Shown here one piece after another: positions 55,390 to 64,000 of a DNA stretch of 64,000 nt. This DNA comes from an uncultured SAR86 cluster bacterium (GTDB lineage Bacteria > Pseudomonadota > Gammaproteobacteria > Magnimaribacterales > D2472). How positions within the stretch are numbered: the first letter of the stretch is position 1; each line of letters opens with the position of its first letter. Both the position numbers and the translations under genes were made by a program. Under the pieces are notes generated by a model. The model did no database searches, had not been told where the DNA came from, and saw only the letters and a program-made list of their open reading frames with translations. The stretch is taken from the NCBI GenBank assembly GCA_902617045.1, contig CACMVA010000002.1:164014-228013 (forward strand), in the 5' to 3' direction.

Positions 55390-55806
55390 TTGAAAAATAA
55401 ACACCTAATTATAATTTCATTATTTTTACTTACGCTTGATCTAAGTTCAAAGAATCTCGTAAATCATGTAAAAATTGAATCTGATAAAGTTGAGTTTATA
55501 AACAATTTAGACAAAGTAAGCTTTTTCTCTAACGTAAATATAAATTCTAGTTATGTCGAAATTTCTGCTAACTCAGCAGTTTTTGATCAAAAAGAAGAAG
55601 TAATTTCAATATCTGGTAACCCAAGTTCAATAAAATCGAACAAAGAAAAAACCTTTTTTAATGGAGAAGCAGAAACGATACTTTTTTTTAGTGATGAAAA
55701 AGTACACCTAATTGGAAATGCCTTAATTAAATTTGATAATTTTTCTATCAACTCAAATTTAATCATCTTTAATCCAAAAACTGGCAAGATAACTTCGGAT
55801 AATTAA
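55390..55806 (+). CDS. lptA: LptA-like lipopolysaccharide transport protein (TTG start)
   Basis: Periplasmic bridge protein that carries LPS to the outer membrane. The 138 residues have a signal peptide (about 1-18) and an OstA/LptA beta-jellyroll pattern (VKIESDKVEFINNLDKVSFFSNVNI; ISANSAVFDQKEEVISISGNPSSI; HLIGNALIKF). The start is a TTG directly after the kdsD stop, with AAGGA 8 bases upstream. It is shorter than E. coli LptA (185). The usual neighbour lptC is not present, so this single gene could in principle be an LptA- or LptC-type protein; the fold and place before lptB favour LptA. Confidence 0.8.
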   Translation: MKNKHLIIISLFLLTLDLSSKNLVNHVKIESDKVEFINNLDKVSFFSNVNINSSYVEISANSAVFDQKEEVISISGNPSSIKSNKEKTFFNGEAETILFFSDEKVHLIGNALIKFDNFSINSNLIIFNPKTGKITSDN

Positions 55807-55808
55807 AA

Positions 55809-56522
55809 ATGTTAGAAATAATTAATGTATTCAAATCGATTAAAGAAAAAAAAATTATTTCAGATATATCTTTTAATGTAAATTATGGAGAAATTTTCGG
55901 TTTATTGGGGCCTAATGGTGCAGGTAAAACCACAACCTTTTACATAATTGCTGGCCTAATAAATGCTGATAATGGAAAAGTACTTCTTGAAAAAGAAGAT
56001 ATAACAACAATGCCAATGCATATGAGATCAAATCTTGGTTTAAAGTATTTACCTCAAGAACCCTCTATATTTCTTAACCTTACTGTTAAAGAAAACTTAT
56101 ATGGACTTGCCGAACTTTCATTTAAAAGCATGAGAGACATTAAAAAATTTATAGACACATCAATTGAGGAATTTGATCTATCAGATATCTTAAATTTAAA
56201 AGGTAGGCAGTTGTCTGGCGGTCAAAGAAGAAAAGTCGAAATTGCAAGAACTCTCGCGTCTAAACCTAAAATTATCTTGTTGGATGAGCCATTTGCAGGC
56301 ATTGATCCAATAGCAATAGAAGATATTAAAAGTGTCCTTGCAAAGTTATCAAAAAAGAATATTGGAATTTTAATTACAGATCATAATGTTAGAGAAACTC
56401 TAGAAATATGTAATCAAGCTGCGATTATTAATAATGGTGAACTAATTGCAGAAGGTGATACAAAAAGTTTGATTAATAATGATTTAGTTAAAAAAGTCTA
56501 TCTTGGAGACATGTATACATAA
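55809..56522 (+). CDS. lptB: LPS export ABC transporter ATPase LptB
   Basis: Cytoplasmic ATPase that powers LPS extraction by LptFG. The 237 residues have Walker A GPNGAGKT (34-41), the Q-loop YLPQEPSIF, signature LSGGQRRKVEIAR and Walker B IILLDEPFAGID; the full LptB-type FAGIDP motif and GILITDHNVRETL switch region are present. Length is typical (E. coli 241). Abuts rpoN without a gap. Confidence 0.98.
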   Translation: MLEIINVFKSIKEKKIISDISFNVNYGEIFGLLGPNGAGKTTTFYIIAGLINADNGKVLLEKEDITTMPMHMRSNLGLKYLPQEPSIFLNLTVKENLYGLAELSFKSMRDIKKFIDTSIEEFDLSDILNLKGRQLSGGQRRKVEIARTLASKPKIILLDEPFAGIDPIAIEDIKSVLAKLSKKNIGILITDHNVRETLEICNQAAIINNGELIAEGDTKSLINNDLVKKVYLGDMYT

Positions 56523-57794
56523 ATGAGTATTATTCTTTCAAAAAACTTAAAACAAAAGCAAAGTGTAAAACTTACACCATCCTTAAAAAAATCAATAGAT
56601 TTGCTTCAACTTTCAAGATTTGAATTAATTAAAAAAATTGATAAAGAAATAATAGAAAACCCATTTTTAGAAAAAAATGATGGCAATAATGACTATGAAG
56701 ATTTTAATCATTCTGATTTCAGCTTTGATATAGAGTCCAAGTTAAATTTAAGAGAATCTTTAATTGCTCAATTAGATGATTTCCATTTAAATGAAAAAGA
56801 AATCAAAATTGCAAAATTAATTATTGGATGCATTGATGAATCTGGTGAACTTTCTGAAAGTACAGAGCAGATTGAGGAGATATCTAATTTTATTTATTCA
56901 GAAGAAGAGATCGAAAATATTCTTTTAAATACAATTCATAGATTAAATCCCAGTGGAATTGGTTATAGAAATCATAAAGAATGTATAAAAATTCAAATTG
57001 ACAATAAAAAAAATATCTCTAAAACCAAGAGAGCTTTAATTGAAGATATACTTCTTAATGATAAGCTTGATAACCTTCCTGAAATAAAAAAGATTGCTTA
57101 TCAAAATGGTTACACAGATAAAGAATTTAAATCAGCTTTAAATGAGATAAAGAATTGTGATTTGAGTCCTGGCTTAAACTTTGAGAAAACTGAGTTTATT
57201 GAAGCTGACTTAAAGGTGTCCTTTGTAGATAAAAATTTTAAAGTTGTATTTAATGATAATAATTTTCCCCTTATAAAATTAGACAACGACCTAATTAGCG
57301 ATGTAAAAAAAGAATTAAAGAAAAAGAAAAATGAAGAAATATTGCAAAAAATTAATGATGCCAAATGGCTTTTAACATCTGTAAAAAAAAGAAATGATAC
57401 AGTAAAAAATGTTGGTGAATATATCTGTACGAAACAAATTGCATTTTTTGAAGATAATCCACTTAAACTGAATACTCTTAGCAATAAAGAGATTGCAGAT
57501 GAGATTGGGGTTCATCCCTCAACTGTGTCAAGGATTTTAAGGAACAAGTATATTGATACCCCTAAAGGAGTAATGCCACTCAAATCTTTATTATTATCTT
57601 CAGTTTCTAAAACCAGAGACATTTCTGCAATTCAACTTATGAAGCTAATAAAAGACATTGTTAATTCTGAAAACAAGCCAAAAAGTGATAAAAAAATTGC
57701 AATAGAGCTCAATAAGAGAGGTTTTAGTTTGGCTAGGAGAACAATTACAAAGTATAGAAAAAAAAATAATATTCCATCATCTAGATATAGATAA
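56523..57794 (+). CDS. rpoN: RNA polymerase sigma-54 factor RpoN
   Basis: Alternative sigma factor for -24/-12 promoters, used only with AAA+ activator proteins. The 423 residues have the Gln/Leu-rich region I (LKQKQSVKLTPSLKKSIDLLQLSRFELI, core KLTPSLKKSIDLLQLS), a core-binding domain, the HTH EIGVHPSTVSRILRNKYIDTPKG and the RpoN box ARRTITKYR at 404-412. It is about 50 residues shorter than E. coli RpoN (477), mainly in the acidic region II. lptB-rpoN is a conserved pair. The usual downstream hpf, ptsN and rapZ are missing and mgtE follows after 24 bp. Confidence 0.97.
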   Translation: MSIILSKNLKQKQSVKLTPSLKKSIDLLQLSRFELIKKIDKEIIENPFLEKNDGNNDYEDFNHSDFSFDIESKLNLRESLIAQLDDFHLNEKEIKIAKLIIGCIDESGELSESTEQIEEISNFIYSEEEIENILLNTIHRLNPSGIGYRNHKECIKIQIDNKKNISKTKRALIEDILLNDKLDNLPEIKKIAYQNGYTDKEFKSALNEIKNCDLSPGLNFEKTEFIEADLKVSFVDKNFKVVFNDNNFPLIKLDNDLISDVKKELKKKKNEEILQKINDAKWLLTSVKKRNDTVKNVGEYICTKQIAFFEDNPLKLNTLSNKEIADEIGVHPSTVSRILRNKYIDTPKGVMPLKSLLLSSVSKTRDISAIQLMKLIKDIVNSENKPKSDKKIAIELNKRGFSLARRTITKYRKKNNIPSSRYR

Positions 57795-57818
57795 TTTTTT
57801 TCAGGTTAGAATTAATGA

Positions 57819-59159
57819 ATGAGTGAAAGTAATATTAATGATAATCTCAAGACAATATTAGATGATGCGTCTAATCTGTCTTTAAATCAGATTAGAAGGC
57901 TTTTAAGCAAAATGACTGCACCTGAAATTGCTCATGCTCTTGAATCTTCACCCCCTAAACAAAGAAACCTTTTATTTTCATTATTAAAAACAGAAGAAGA
58001 AGGCGACGTTCTCTCTGAATTAGGTGAAGAAATTCAACAAGATTTGGTTTCAAATATATCTAATGAGGAATTAATTGAAGCAGTTAAAGAGCTTGAGTTA
58101 GACGAGATTGTAGATATCTTACAAAATCTCCCAGAAGAAAGAATGAACAAGATCTTATCAAATATGTCTTTGGTAGATAGAAAAAGAATCGAAATTGGTC
58201 TTACATTTCCAGATAATACTGCTGGGGGATTGCTAAATACAGATGTAATAAGTGTTAGGCCAAACAACTCAATTAATGAAGTAATAAGTTACTTAAGGGA
58301 TCAAGTAGATCTTCCTGAAAATACTGACAAGATATTTGTAGTCAATAACGAAAATGAGTATTTAGGCGAACTTTTCATAAGCAAAATAATAACCTCCAAG
58401 CCTACGATGCTTGTAAGAGAAATAATGGAGACAGAGTTTCCTCCAATAGATGCAGGTCTTGATGATAAAGAGGTTGCAACTTTATTTGAAAGAAACGATT
58501 TGATTTCTTCACCAGTGATAGATAAGGATGATAAGTTAATTGGTAGAATAACTATTGATGATGTTGTTGATGTGATAAGAGAAGATGCTGATCAAAATCT
58601 ATTAGGCATGGCGGGTGTTGCTGAAGATACTTTTGCTCCTCCAGGGAGAGCAGCAAAAAGTAGAGTATTTTGGTTAAGCATGAATTTGGTTACAGCTTTC
58701 ATTGCTGCGAGCACAATAAATTTATTTCAAGACGTAATTGATAAAATAGTTTATCTAGCAGTTCTAATGCCTATAGTTGCAAGCATGGGAGGTGTTGCAG
58801 CCACTCAAACACTGACAATTGTATTAAGAGGCTTAACTTTGGAGCAAATAAACACATCAAATATTCGCTGGCTTTTCAAAAGAGAGCTGTCAGTATCAAT
58901 ATTAAATGGAATAGTTTTATCAATTTTAGTTGGATTTGTTACCTTTAGTTGGTTCAAAGATATTACTATAGCTATTTTAATATCTTGTGCGTTGGTAATT
59001 AATCTCATTAGTTCGGTTATTGCTGGAATTCTAGTTCCTCTCATTTTACGAAAATTAAATCAAGATCCTGCAATTGGAGGAAGCGTCGTAGTAACTACGG
59101 TAACTGACGTTGTTGGATTTTTGTCATTTTTAGGTTTGGCAACTATTTACTTAATTTAG
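57819..59159 (+). CDS. mgtE: Magnesium transporter MgtE
   Basis: Magnesium channel gated by cytoplasmic magnesium. The 446 residues contain an N-terminal MgtE helical domain (about 10-130), a pair of CBS domains (about 135-255) and five transmembrane helices from about 285, with the pore motif PIVASMGGVAATQTLTI and the last helices GSVVVTTVTDVVGFLSFLGLA. Length is normal. It ends within the convergent yhdP gene (9-bp overlap). Confidence 0.95.
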   Translation: MSESNINDNLKTILDDASNLSLNQIRRLLSKMTAPEIAHALESSPPKQRNLLFSLLKTEEEGDVLSELGEEIQQDLVSNISNEELIEAVKELELDEIVDILQNLPEERMNKILSNMSLVDRKRIEIGLTFPDNTAGGLLNTDVISVRPNNSINEVISYLRDQVDLPENTDKIFVVNNENEYLGELFISKIITSKPTMLVREIMETEFPPIDAGLDDKEVATLFERNDLISSPVIDKDDKLIGRITIDDVVDVIREDADQNLLGMAGVAEDTFAPPGRAAKSRVFWLSMNLVTAFIAASTINLFQDVIDKIVYLAVLMPIVASMGGVAATQTLTIVLRGLTLEQINTSNIRWLFKRELSVSILNGIVLSILVGFVTFSWFKDITIAILISCALVINLISSVIAGILVPLILRKLNQDPAIGGSVVVTTVTDVVGFLSFLGLATIYLI

Positions 59160-61499
59160 TCTAATGATTTTTGGATCATCTATCGATCCAGTGATATTAA
59201 ATTTGAAAGTTGAAGCATCATCAACTCTCTCATCAATAATATTTTCTAAAACAAAGCCTCCAGCAAGAGCAGGGATACCTCCAAAGACCGCAGCATACCA
59301 TGGAATATTTTCAGATACTTTCAATCTCATATCTAAGTTTAAATCTAGCTGATCTATGAGACCTTTATCATTCTTTAAAATCTCGCCAGTCCAAGACATT
59401 TTTGCTTCAGCTGTCTCTAATTTAATTGGATTAGTTAACAAAGCTCTATTTTGTCCTATATAAAAGTCTCCCTCTGCCCTACTAATAATTAATTTTGAAG
59501 AAATAAAACTTGTCTCATCGCTAAGATTGGATACCAATGCATTTAAATTAAATACCTTTAGAGCATTAAACAATGCTGAGTCTGGAAGAGATGTATTAGA
59601 TTCAAGATCTTTTATCTTAAATTTTATTCTTCCTTCCAAATTTTTTAATTGAGAAGCACTTACCCATTGAACATTTAAATCCGAAAAAAGGTACTCAAAA
59701 TCGTAGTTAATTAATTTTCCAAGTAAATCTTTTTGATTATCAAACTCAAATGAACCTCTAATTTTATATAAGTCATCTTGATTGTTATAGCTTATGTATG
59801 CTTTTTCGTTTTTAGAAGATGGTCCAATATTAAAGTTCTTACTTGAGATTTTTATATTATCAATAGTTGTTATTGTCTTATTTTTTAAAAAGTAAAAATC
59901 AATGTTTTGAAATACATCGTCAAAGGTCTGGATATTTTTTCCAATAAATCTAAGATTTACATCATTAAGTTTAAAAGAATCACTTGAGTCAAAAATATTT
60001 ACTCCTTTAAATTCAAATTTAGTATCAAAAACATCAATTCTTGTAAATCCTGAGGAATCAATTCTTAGTGTGCCATTTAGATTGTTGCCATAAAAAAATG
60101 ATTCAGTTACATCGCTACTAAAATTAATTTCAAAAATTTGATCAAAATAAATGTTATTAAAAAAATCTAGCTTTTTAATTTTAAGTTTTATCAATTTAAG
60201 ATTTGAATCATCATTTAATTGATTCTCTATTACTAAATTTCCAATCTTAAGGTCATCTAATTCAAGAAATATATAAAATCCATCAATGAAATTTAATTTT
60301 TTTATATCTTCATCAAATGATGATCCAAGTACAAAAAATCCATTATTATCTTCAATAAAGGCACTGAACTTATTATTCTCGATCTTATATGTTGGTTGTG
60401 ATAAATCAGATATTAAAATCTTTGTTTTTAAATTATCAGAAGGTCTTTTATTTAATTCATCAATATTAGATGAAAAAGTTGTGTTGCTTAAATTACTAAT
60501 TAACTCAAGAGAGGCATTCTTATCAATTGATAATTTTGCTGTAAATATTTCAGTGCCACTTAGTTTTAAATAATCTCCAAAATTTACAAGATCATCCATT
60601 TTTATTGAAATATCTGATCTCAGCGTTAATTTATTATTAAAAGCTGAGATGGATCCTTTTATAATTTGATCAGGAATTTTTGCAGAAAATTTTCCACTTA
60701 ACTTTTGATCTGTGTTTGTATATATAACAGCATCAATTTTCTTAACTTCATATTTTGTTCCTGTAACAATGTATGAATCATTCAACATGAACTTGTTAAG
60801 AGCTGAAATTTGATTTCTCTTGGAGTCGAAGTATCCTTTGCTATAGACTTCAAGATTAATTTTTTTATCAAAAAATTCACTCAAGTTTACTAAATTCTCA
60901 TCCTCAATTATTTTTTCGTCCAATTCAAGAAAAGTGGAATATAAATATTTATTTGAATCATTTTTTTTATATATTTTTAGATCATTAAAAGGAATATTAT
61001 TTATCTCTCCAACTTTATTTGATATAGATAAATTACCCTCTTTGCTTAAAATTTGAGTTTCGTTAGAGGAAAAAGTGAATTGTTTAGATGATATGTAAAT
61101 GTTATTAATTTTTAATTTGTATGTTTCATAATTGCCCTGAGAATCAGATTCATTTTGAAAATCTATGTTAATTAAAGATAGTGTACTCAAATTTATATGT
61201 CCATCTAGAATAGATTTTATTATTTTTAATCCTATCTTGAGTTCGTCAGCTTTAAAAATTTCATTATCGTTAATGTCTCTCATGAAAAAATCATTTAAAA
61301 CAACTATAGGTGATAAAAAATTTGTATCAGATTTAGCTTTTTTAAATTCTATTGAATAATCTTCATTTAATAACTTATTAGTGAGGAAAATTATGCTTTC
61401 TGGTTTGGTTATTACAAGAAGGTAGATTGTACCTATTAATATAAAAATAAAAGTTATTAATATTACAAAGGATTTTATGAAACTATTAAGAACTGACAT
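59151..61499 (-). CDS. yhdP: YhdP-like AsmA-family envelope protein, reduced
   Basis: Large periplasm-spanning protein of the AsmA group; in E. coli YhdP helps carry phospholipids to the outer membrane. The 782 residues (E. coli 1266) have an N-terminal transmembrane helix (about 10-31), a long stretch of alternating beta strands, and a C-terminal section with AEGDFYIGQNRALL, a SENIPWYAAVFGGIPALAGGFVLENII helix (core PALAGGFVLE) and STFKFNITGSIDDPKI, which match the YhdP C-terminus. Location after mreBCD also matches YhdP. maf and rng, usual neighbours, are missing. Identification of family is good; the shorter middle means fewer beta repeats. Confidence 0.85.
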   Translation of the reverse strand: MSVLNSFIKSFVILITFIFILIGTIYLLVITKPESIIFLTNKLLNEDYSIEFKKAKSDTNFLSPIVVLNDFFMRDINDNEIFKADELKIGLKIIKSILDGHINLSTLSLINIDFQNESDSQGNYETYKLKINNIYISSKQFTFSSNETQILSKEGNLSISNKVGEINNIPFNDLKIYKKNDSNKYLYSTFLELDEKIIEDENLVNLSEFFDKKINLEVYSKGYFDSKRNQISALNKFMLNDSYIVTGTKYEVKKIDAVIYTNTDQKLSGKFSAKIPDQIIKGSISAFNNKLTLRSDISIKMDDLVNFGDYLKLSGTEIFTAKLSIDKNASLELISNLSNTTFSSNIDELNKRPSDNLKTKILISDLSQPTYKIENNKFSAFIEDNNGFFVLGSSFDEDIKKLNFIDGFYIFLELDDLKIGNLVIENQLNDDSNLKLIKLKIKKLDFFNNIYFDQIFEINFSSDVTESFFYGNNLNGTLRIDSSGFTRIDVFDTKFEFKGVNIFDSSDSFKLNDVNLRFIGKNIQTFDDVFQNIDFYFLKNKTITTIDNIKISSKNFNIGPSSKNEKAYISYNNQDDLYKIRGSFEFDNQKDLLGKLINYDFEYLFSDLNVQWVSASQLKNLEGRIKFKIKDLESNTSLPDSALFNALKVFNLNALVSNLSDETSFISSKLIISRAEGDFYIGQNRALLTNPIKLETAEAKMSWTGEILKNDKGLIDQLDLNLDMRLKVSENIPWYAAVFGGIPALAGGFVLENIIDERVDDASTFKFNITGSIDDPKIIRLN

Positions 61500-61500
61500 T

Positions 61501-61974
61501 TCAAAGTTTGATGCTTAACTTTTTTGGAAAGTATGATGCAACTAAAGCAACAAAAAAACAAAATATTATGTTCGCAAATAAGCTTAGTAAGAGAGTTTTA
61601 TATGAGAAATCATATAAATTGATAATTAGCTGGCTAAATCCAACATATGTCGAAGCAGATAATCCAAAAAATAAACATATTTGCAGATAACTAAATAACT
61701 TAAATGAATTAGCATTTTGATTTATAAGGTATGTTGTTAAACAAAAAATAATTGTATTTAAACCAAAATAAGAATCTGAAATCAAATCAACAAACAAACC
61801 AAAAGAAAAAGCCTCTAACGGGCTTATATTTTTATCTGATTTATATACGTAAAAGGAAAATGCCAAAAAAGTTAAAGGAATAATTATGAATATTTTTGAA
61901 AATAAAAAGGCAATATTTTGATCAATAAAATTAATAAAGACGATTAAAAATAATCTTTTTAATAAACTTTTCAT
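61501..61974 (-). CDS. mreD: Rod shape-determining protein MreD
   Basis: Inner-membrane protein of the elongasome. The 157 residues have five or six hydrophobic segments and the MreD-like segment PLEAFSFGLFVDLISDSYFGLNTIIFCLTTYLI (core FGLFVDLISDSYFG). Sequence similarity is weak as is normal for MreD, so the place after mreC matters. The start shares one base with the mreC stop, and yhdP begins 1 bp after its end. Confidence 0.9.
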   Translation of the reverse strand: MKSLLKRLFLIVFINFIDQNIAFLFSKIFIIIPLTFLAFSFYVYKSDKNISPLEAFSFGLFVDLISDSYFGLNTIIFCLTTYLINQNANSFKLFSYLQICLFFGLSASTYVGFSQLIINLYDFSYKTLLLSLFANIIFCFFVALVASYFPKKLSIKL

Positions 61975-62810
61975 CAGTACTTTAACACTCCAAACATATT
62001 TCCATTAAGAGGATTGGCTAGTAATTTAATTTTGATTTTGGTTTGTGTTGAATCAATGTTTTCAATTGAGCTGACATATCCAACTTCAATATCCTTTGGA
62101 TAAATGCCACCAAGGCCAGATGTATAAAAAATTTGGTTTTTTTTAATCTCTTCGGTCCATACAAGAGGATTATAAGAACAAATAATATATTCAGATCTAC
62201 CACTTCCTTTTGCATTACAAAAGAATTCACTTGAATTCAATTTTATTGGTAAAGAATGAGAAATATCTGTCAGAAGTAGCACTTCATAAAATTTGTTTTC
62301 ATCAATAATTTGTCCTACTAACCCTTCGGTATTAAAAACAATACTTTCAACATATAAATTATCAGAATTCTGTTTAATCTCTATAAACATTCTGTGTTTA
62401 TCACAGCATTTATACATATTAGGATCAATACTTCTTAGATATGCAATATCGTATTCAAATTTATAATTATTCTCATTGTGTGTTTTTTTAATAATTTCTT
62501 GGTCTTTAAAAAAAATGTTTTCTTTAGAAACTAAATAATTATTTAAATAGCTTATCTCTAAGGCCTCCTTTAAATCTTTATTTTCTTCAACTAACTTAAT
62601 TTTTGACTTTGAAAGATTGACTATTGATTTAAGAGGTTCTATTGAAATTTCTTTAGCAATATAAAAAGACGAAATTTTGAATGATTTAAATCCATTTTTG
62701 ATACTTTGAAAATTATTTGAAGTTATATCAATATATAAAAATAATGAGCCTAATATAATAAAAAAAATAAAGCTTAACTTTTGACCAGGAGTTGGGGCTG
62801 CCCTAGCCAT
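61974..62810 (-). CDS. mreC: Rod shape-determining protein MreC
   Basis: Bitopic elongasome protein linking MreB to periplasmic wall synthases. The 278 residues have a transmembrane helix (about 10-28), a short coiled coil (about 68-100) and the beta-rich MreC domain with GLVGQIIDENKFYEVLLLTDISHSLPIKL and the GLGGIYPKDIEVGYVSSIE segment. Length is somewhat short (E. coli 367, with a longer C-terminal tail). It lies 5 bp after mreB. Confidence 0.94.
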   Translation of the reverse strand: MARAAPTPGQKLSFIFFIILGSLFLYIDITSNNFQSIKNGFKSFKISSFYIAKEISIEPLKSIVNLSKSKIKLVEENKDLKEALEISYLNNYLVSKENIFFKDQEIIKKTHNENNYKFEYDIAYLRSIDPNMYKCCDKHRMFIEIKQNSDNLYVESIVFNTEGLVGQIIDENKFYEVLLLTDISHSLPIKLNSSEFFCNAKGSGRSEYIICSYNPLVWTEEIKKNQIFYTSGLGGIYPKDIEVGYVSSIENIDSTQTKIKIKLLANPLNGNMFGVLKY

Positions 62811-62815
62811 TCGAC

Positions 62816-63865
62816 TTACTCAGATGATAAAAGGTCAATATTATATTTATCCATTATCTCTAATGCTTGGCCGCCTCCTCTAGCAACACAAGTTAATGGA
62901 TCTTCAGCAACAATTACAGGAATGCCCGTAGAATTTGATATTAATTTATCAAGATCTCTAAGTAATGCTCCGCCACCAGTTAACACTATTCCTCTTTCAG
63001 CGATGTCAGCAGCAAGTTCGGGCGGTGATAACTCTAATGCATTTCTAATGGCTCTTACTATGCCATATAAGGGATCCTTCATTGCTTCAAAAATTTGTTC
63101 GCTATTAATATTAAAAGTCTCAGGGATACCTTCAGCTAGATTTCTTCCCGTGATAGACATTTCTAATTTTTCTGATTCATCAGTAGCACAACCGATTGTA
63201 TATTTTATTTTTTCTGCAGTTGAATCCCCTATAACGCAACCATAATTTCTTCTTATCCATGAAGTAATAGATTCATCCATTTTATCTCCGCCAATTTTTA
63301 CGGATTCAGAGTAGACAACACCATTTAAAGATAAAATTGCTATCTCTGAAGTTCCTCCTCCAATATCAACAACCATATTTCCTGAAGCCTCTTCAACAGG
63401 AAGTCCTGCTCCAATTGCAGCAGCCATAGGTTCCTCAATGAGTTTCACATCCCTTGCTCCTGCTCCAAGAACTGATTCTCTTATAGCTCTTCTTTCAACC
63501 TGAGTTGATCTACATGGCACACATACAAGCACTCTTGGGCTTGGTTTTATAAATAATTTTTCATGAACTTTTGCTATAAAGTGTTGTAACATTTTTTCAG
63601 TTACTTGGAAATCAGCAATAACACCCTCTGATAAGGGCCTAATTGCTTTAATATTTCCAGGAGTTCTTCCAAGCATCTTTTTTGCTTCAGTGCCAACTGC
63701 AACTACAGTTTTTTGTCCTCTACTTTCTCGAATAGCAACCACAGATGGCTCATTAAGAACTATTCCAACATCTTTGGTATAAATTAATGTGTTTGCAGTA
63801 CCTAAATCTATAGATAAATCATTAGAGAAGTATCCTCCAACCATTTTGAATAAGTTAAATTTCAC
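62816..63865 (-). CDS. mreB: Rod shape-determining actin homologue MreB
   Basis: Bacterial actin that organises lateral wall synthesis. The 349 residues have [15 protein letters not shown] (phosphate 1), [21 protein letters not shown] (phosphate 2), and [19 protein letters not shown] (adenosine). The start is a GTG at 63863-63865 preceded by AGAGGA at 5 bases; an ATG seven codons later is the alternative. It leads mreBCD-yhdP and is divergent from gatC. Confidence 0.97.
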   Translation of the reverse strand: MKFNLFKMVGGYFSNDLSIDLGTANTLIYTKDVGIVLNEPSVVAIRESRGQKTVVAVGTEAKKMLGRTPGNIKAIRPLSEGVIADFQVTEKMLQHFIAKVHEKLFIKPSPRVLVCVPCRSTQVERRAIRESVLGAGARDVKLIEEPMAAAIGAGLPVEEASGNMVVDIGGGTSEIAILSLNGVVYSESVKIGGDKMDESITSWIRRNYGCVIGDSTAEKIKYTIGCATDESEKLEMSITGRNLAEGIPETFNINSEQIFEAMKDPLYGIVRAIRNALELSPPELAADIAERGIVLTGGGALLRDLDKLISNSTGIPVIVAEDPLTCVARGGGQALEIMDKYNIDLLSSE

Positions 63866-63929
63866 AAGCTATCCTCTAATAAAACAATTTAAATAATTTG
63901 CGAGTTAGGTTAATATCCCCCCACTAAAC

Positions 63930-63935
63930 TATAAT
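63930..63935 (+). promoter_or_regulatory. Possible -10 element for gatC
   Basis: A perfect TATAAT on the plus strand lies 12 bases before the gatC ATG. No good -35 sits at 16-18 bp. If used, the transcript would begin within a few bases of the start codon, giving a nearly leaderless message; no Shine-Dalgarno is seen. Confidence 0.35.
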
Positions 63936-63947
63936 AATATCCTATAT

Positions 63948-64000
63948 ATGGACAAGAAAACAGTAACAACTATATCTTACTTATCAAGACTAAAAATCGA
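63948..64000 (+). CDS. gatC: Asp/Glu-tRNA amidotransferase subunit C, first 17 codons
   Basis: The open frame begins MDKKTVTTISYLSRLKI and runs off the right edge. The pattern of a short helix followed by I-x-x-L-S-R-L-K-I matches the GatC start (V-x-x-I-A-x-L-A-R-L-x-I). Divergence from mreB is the standard arrangement for gatCAB in Pseudomonas and relatives. Only 53 bases are present, so synteny carries much of the weight. Confidence 0.72.
   Translation, partial: MDKKTVTTISYLSRLKI

Overview
The window reads as core chromosome of a streamlined, AT-rich gammaproteobacterium. It is densely packed: most co-directional genes overlap or abut, and almost every gene is a recognisable housekeeping gene. 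Local gene order follows the Pseudomonas-type arrangement in block after block: bamC-dapA; aspS-yebC-...-ybgC-tolQRAB-pal-cpoB; pyrG-kdsA-eno-ftsB-ispDF-surE-pcm; the dcw cluster; rnpB-rsmI-lpoA; sspA-petCBA-rpsI-rplM-zapE-degS-murA-ibaG-mlaC/kdsD-lptA-lptB-rpoN; yhdP-mreDCB/gatC. Within each block several genes usually found there are missing. Low GC, short intergenic gaps and reduced proteins suggest a free-living marine lineage such as SAR86 or a similar clade. That placement is inference; no rRNA gene is present to test it.

Layout. 1-5350: the start of bamC, dapA, a Bcp peroxiredoxin, a PerM-type permease, a BepA-like M48 protease and a nucleotide-exchange-type transporter. 5367-5442: tRNA-Lys(UUU). 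5476-13227: one leftward operon, fmdB-aspS-yebC-nuclease-ybgC-tolQRAB-pal-cpoB, linking tRNA charging to the envelope-spanning Tol-Pal system. 13259-16898: a short proS, a thiolase, and recA under a near-consensus LexA box. 16899-24526: ferredoxin, a DUF368 membrane protein, pcm, surE, fused ispDF, ftsB, eno, kdsA and pyrG. 24562-28153: alr, dnaB, rplI, rpsR, rpsF. 28231-43776: a complete leftward division and wall cluster, mraZ-ftsZ-rsmH-ftsL-ftsI-murE-murF-mraY-murD-ftsW-murG-murC-ddlB-ftsQ-ftsA, with ftsZ moved from its usual last place to second place. 43871-44199: RNase P RNA. 44220-54378: rsmI, lpoA, sspA, the cytochrome bc1 genes, rpsI/rplM, zapE, degS, murA, ibaG, mlaC. 54424-59159: kdsD-lptA-lptB-rpoN-mgtE. 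59151-63865: yhdP, mreDCB, with the first codons of gatC at the right edge.

Together the genes cover peptidoglycan precursor synthesis and septation (mur/fts/mre), outer-membrane upkeep (bamC, bepA, tol-pal, lpt, kds, mlaC, yhdP, degS), translation, replication and repair (dnaB, recA), and respiration (petABC).

I see no prophage, insertion sequence, CRISPR array or defence island. The most interesting signals lie inside the core blocks: a Hjc-like PD-(D/E)XK nuclease where ruvCAB normally sits; ftsZ placed directly behind mraZ under a promoter carrying 10-bp-spaced AAAGTGT boxes; a shortened MurD with an altered P-loop; a ProRS without its editing insertion; an orphan mlaC; and a thiolase ribosome binding site built into the recA terminator.
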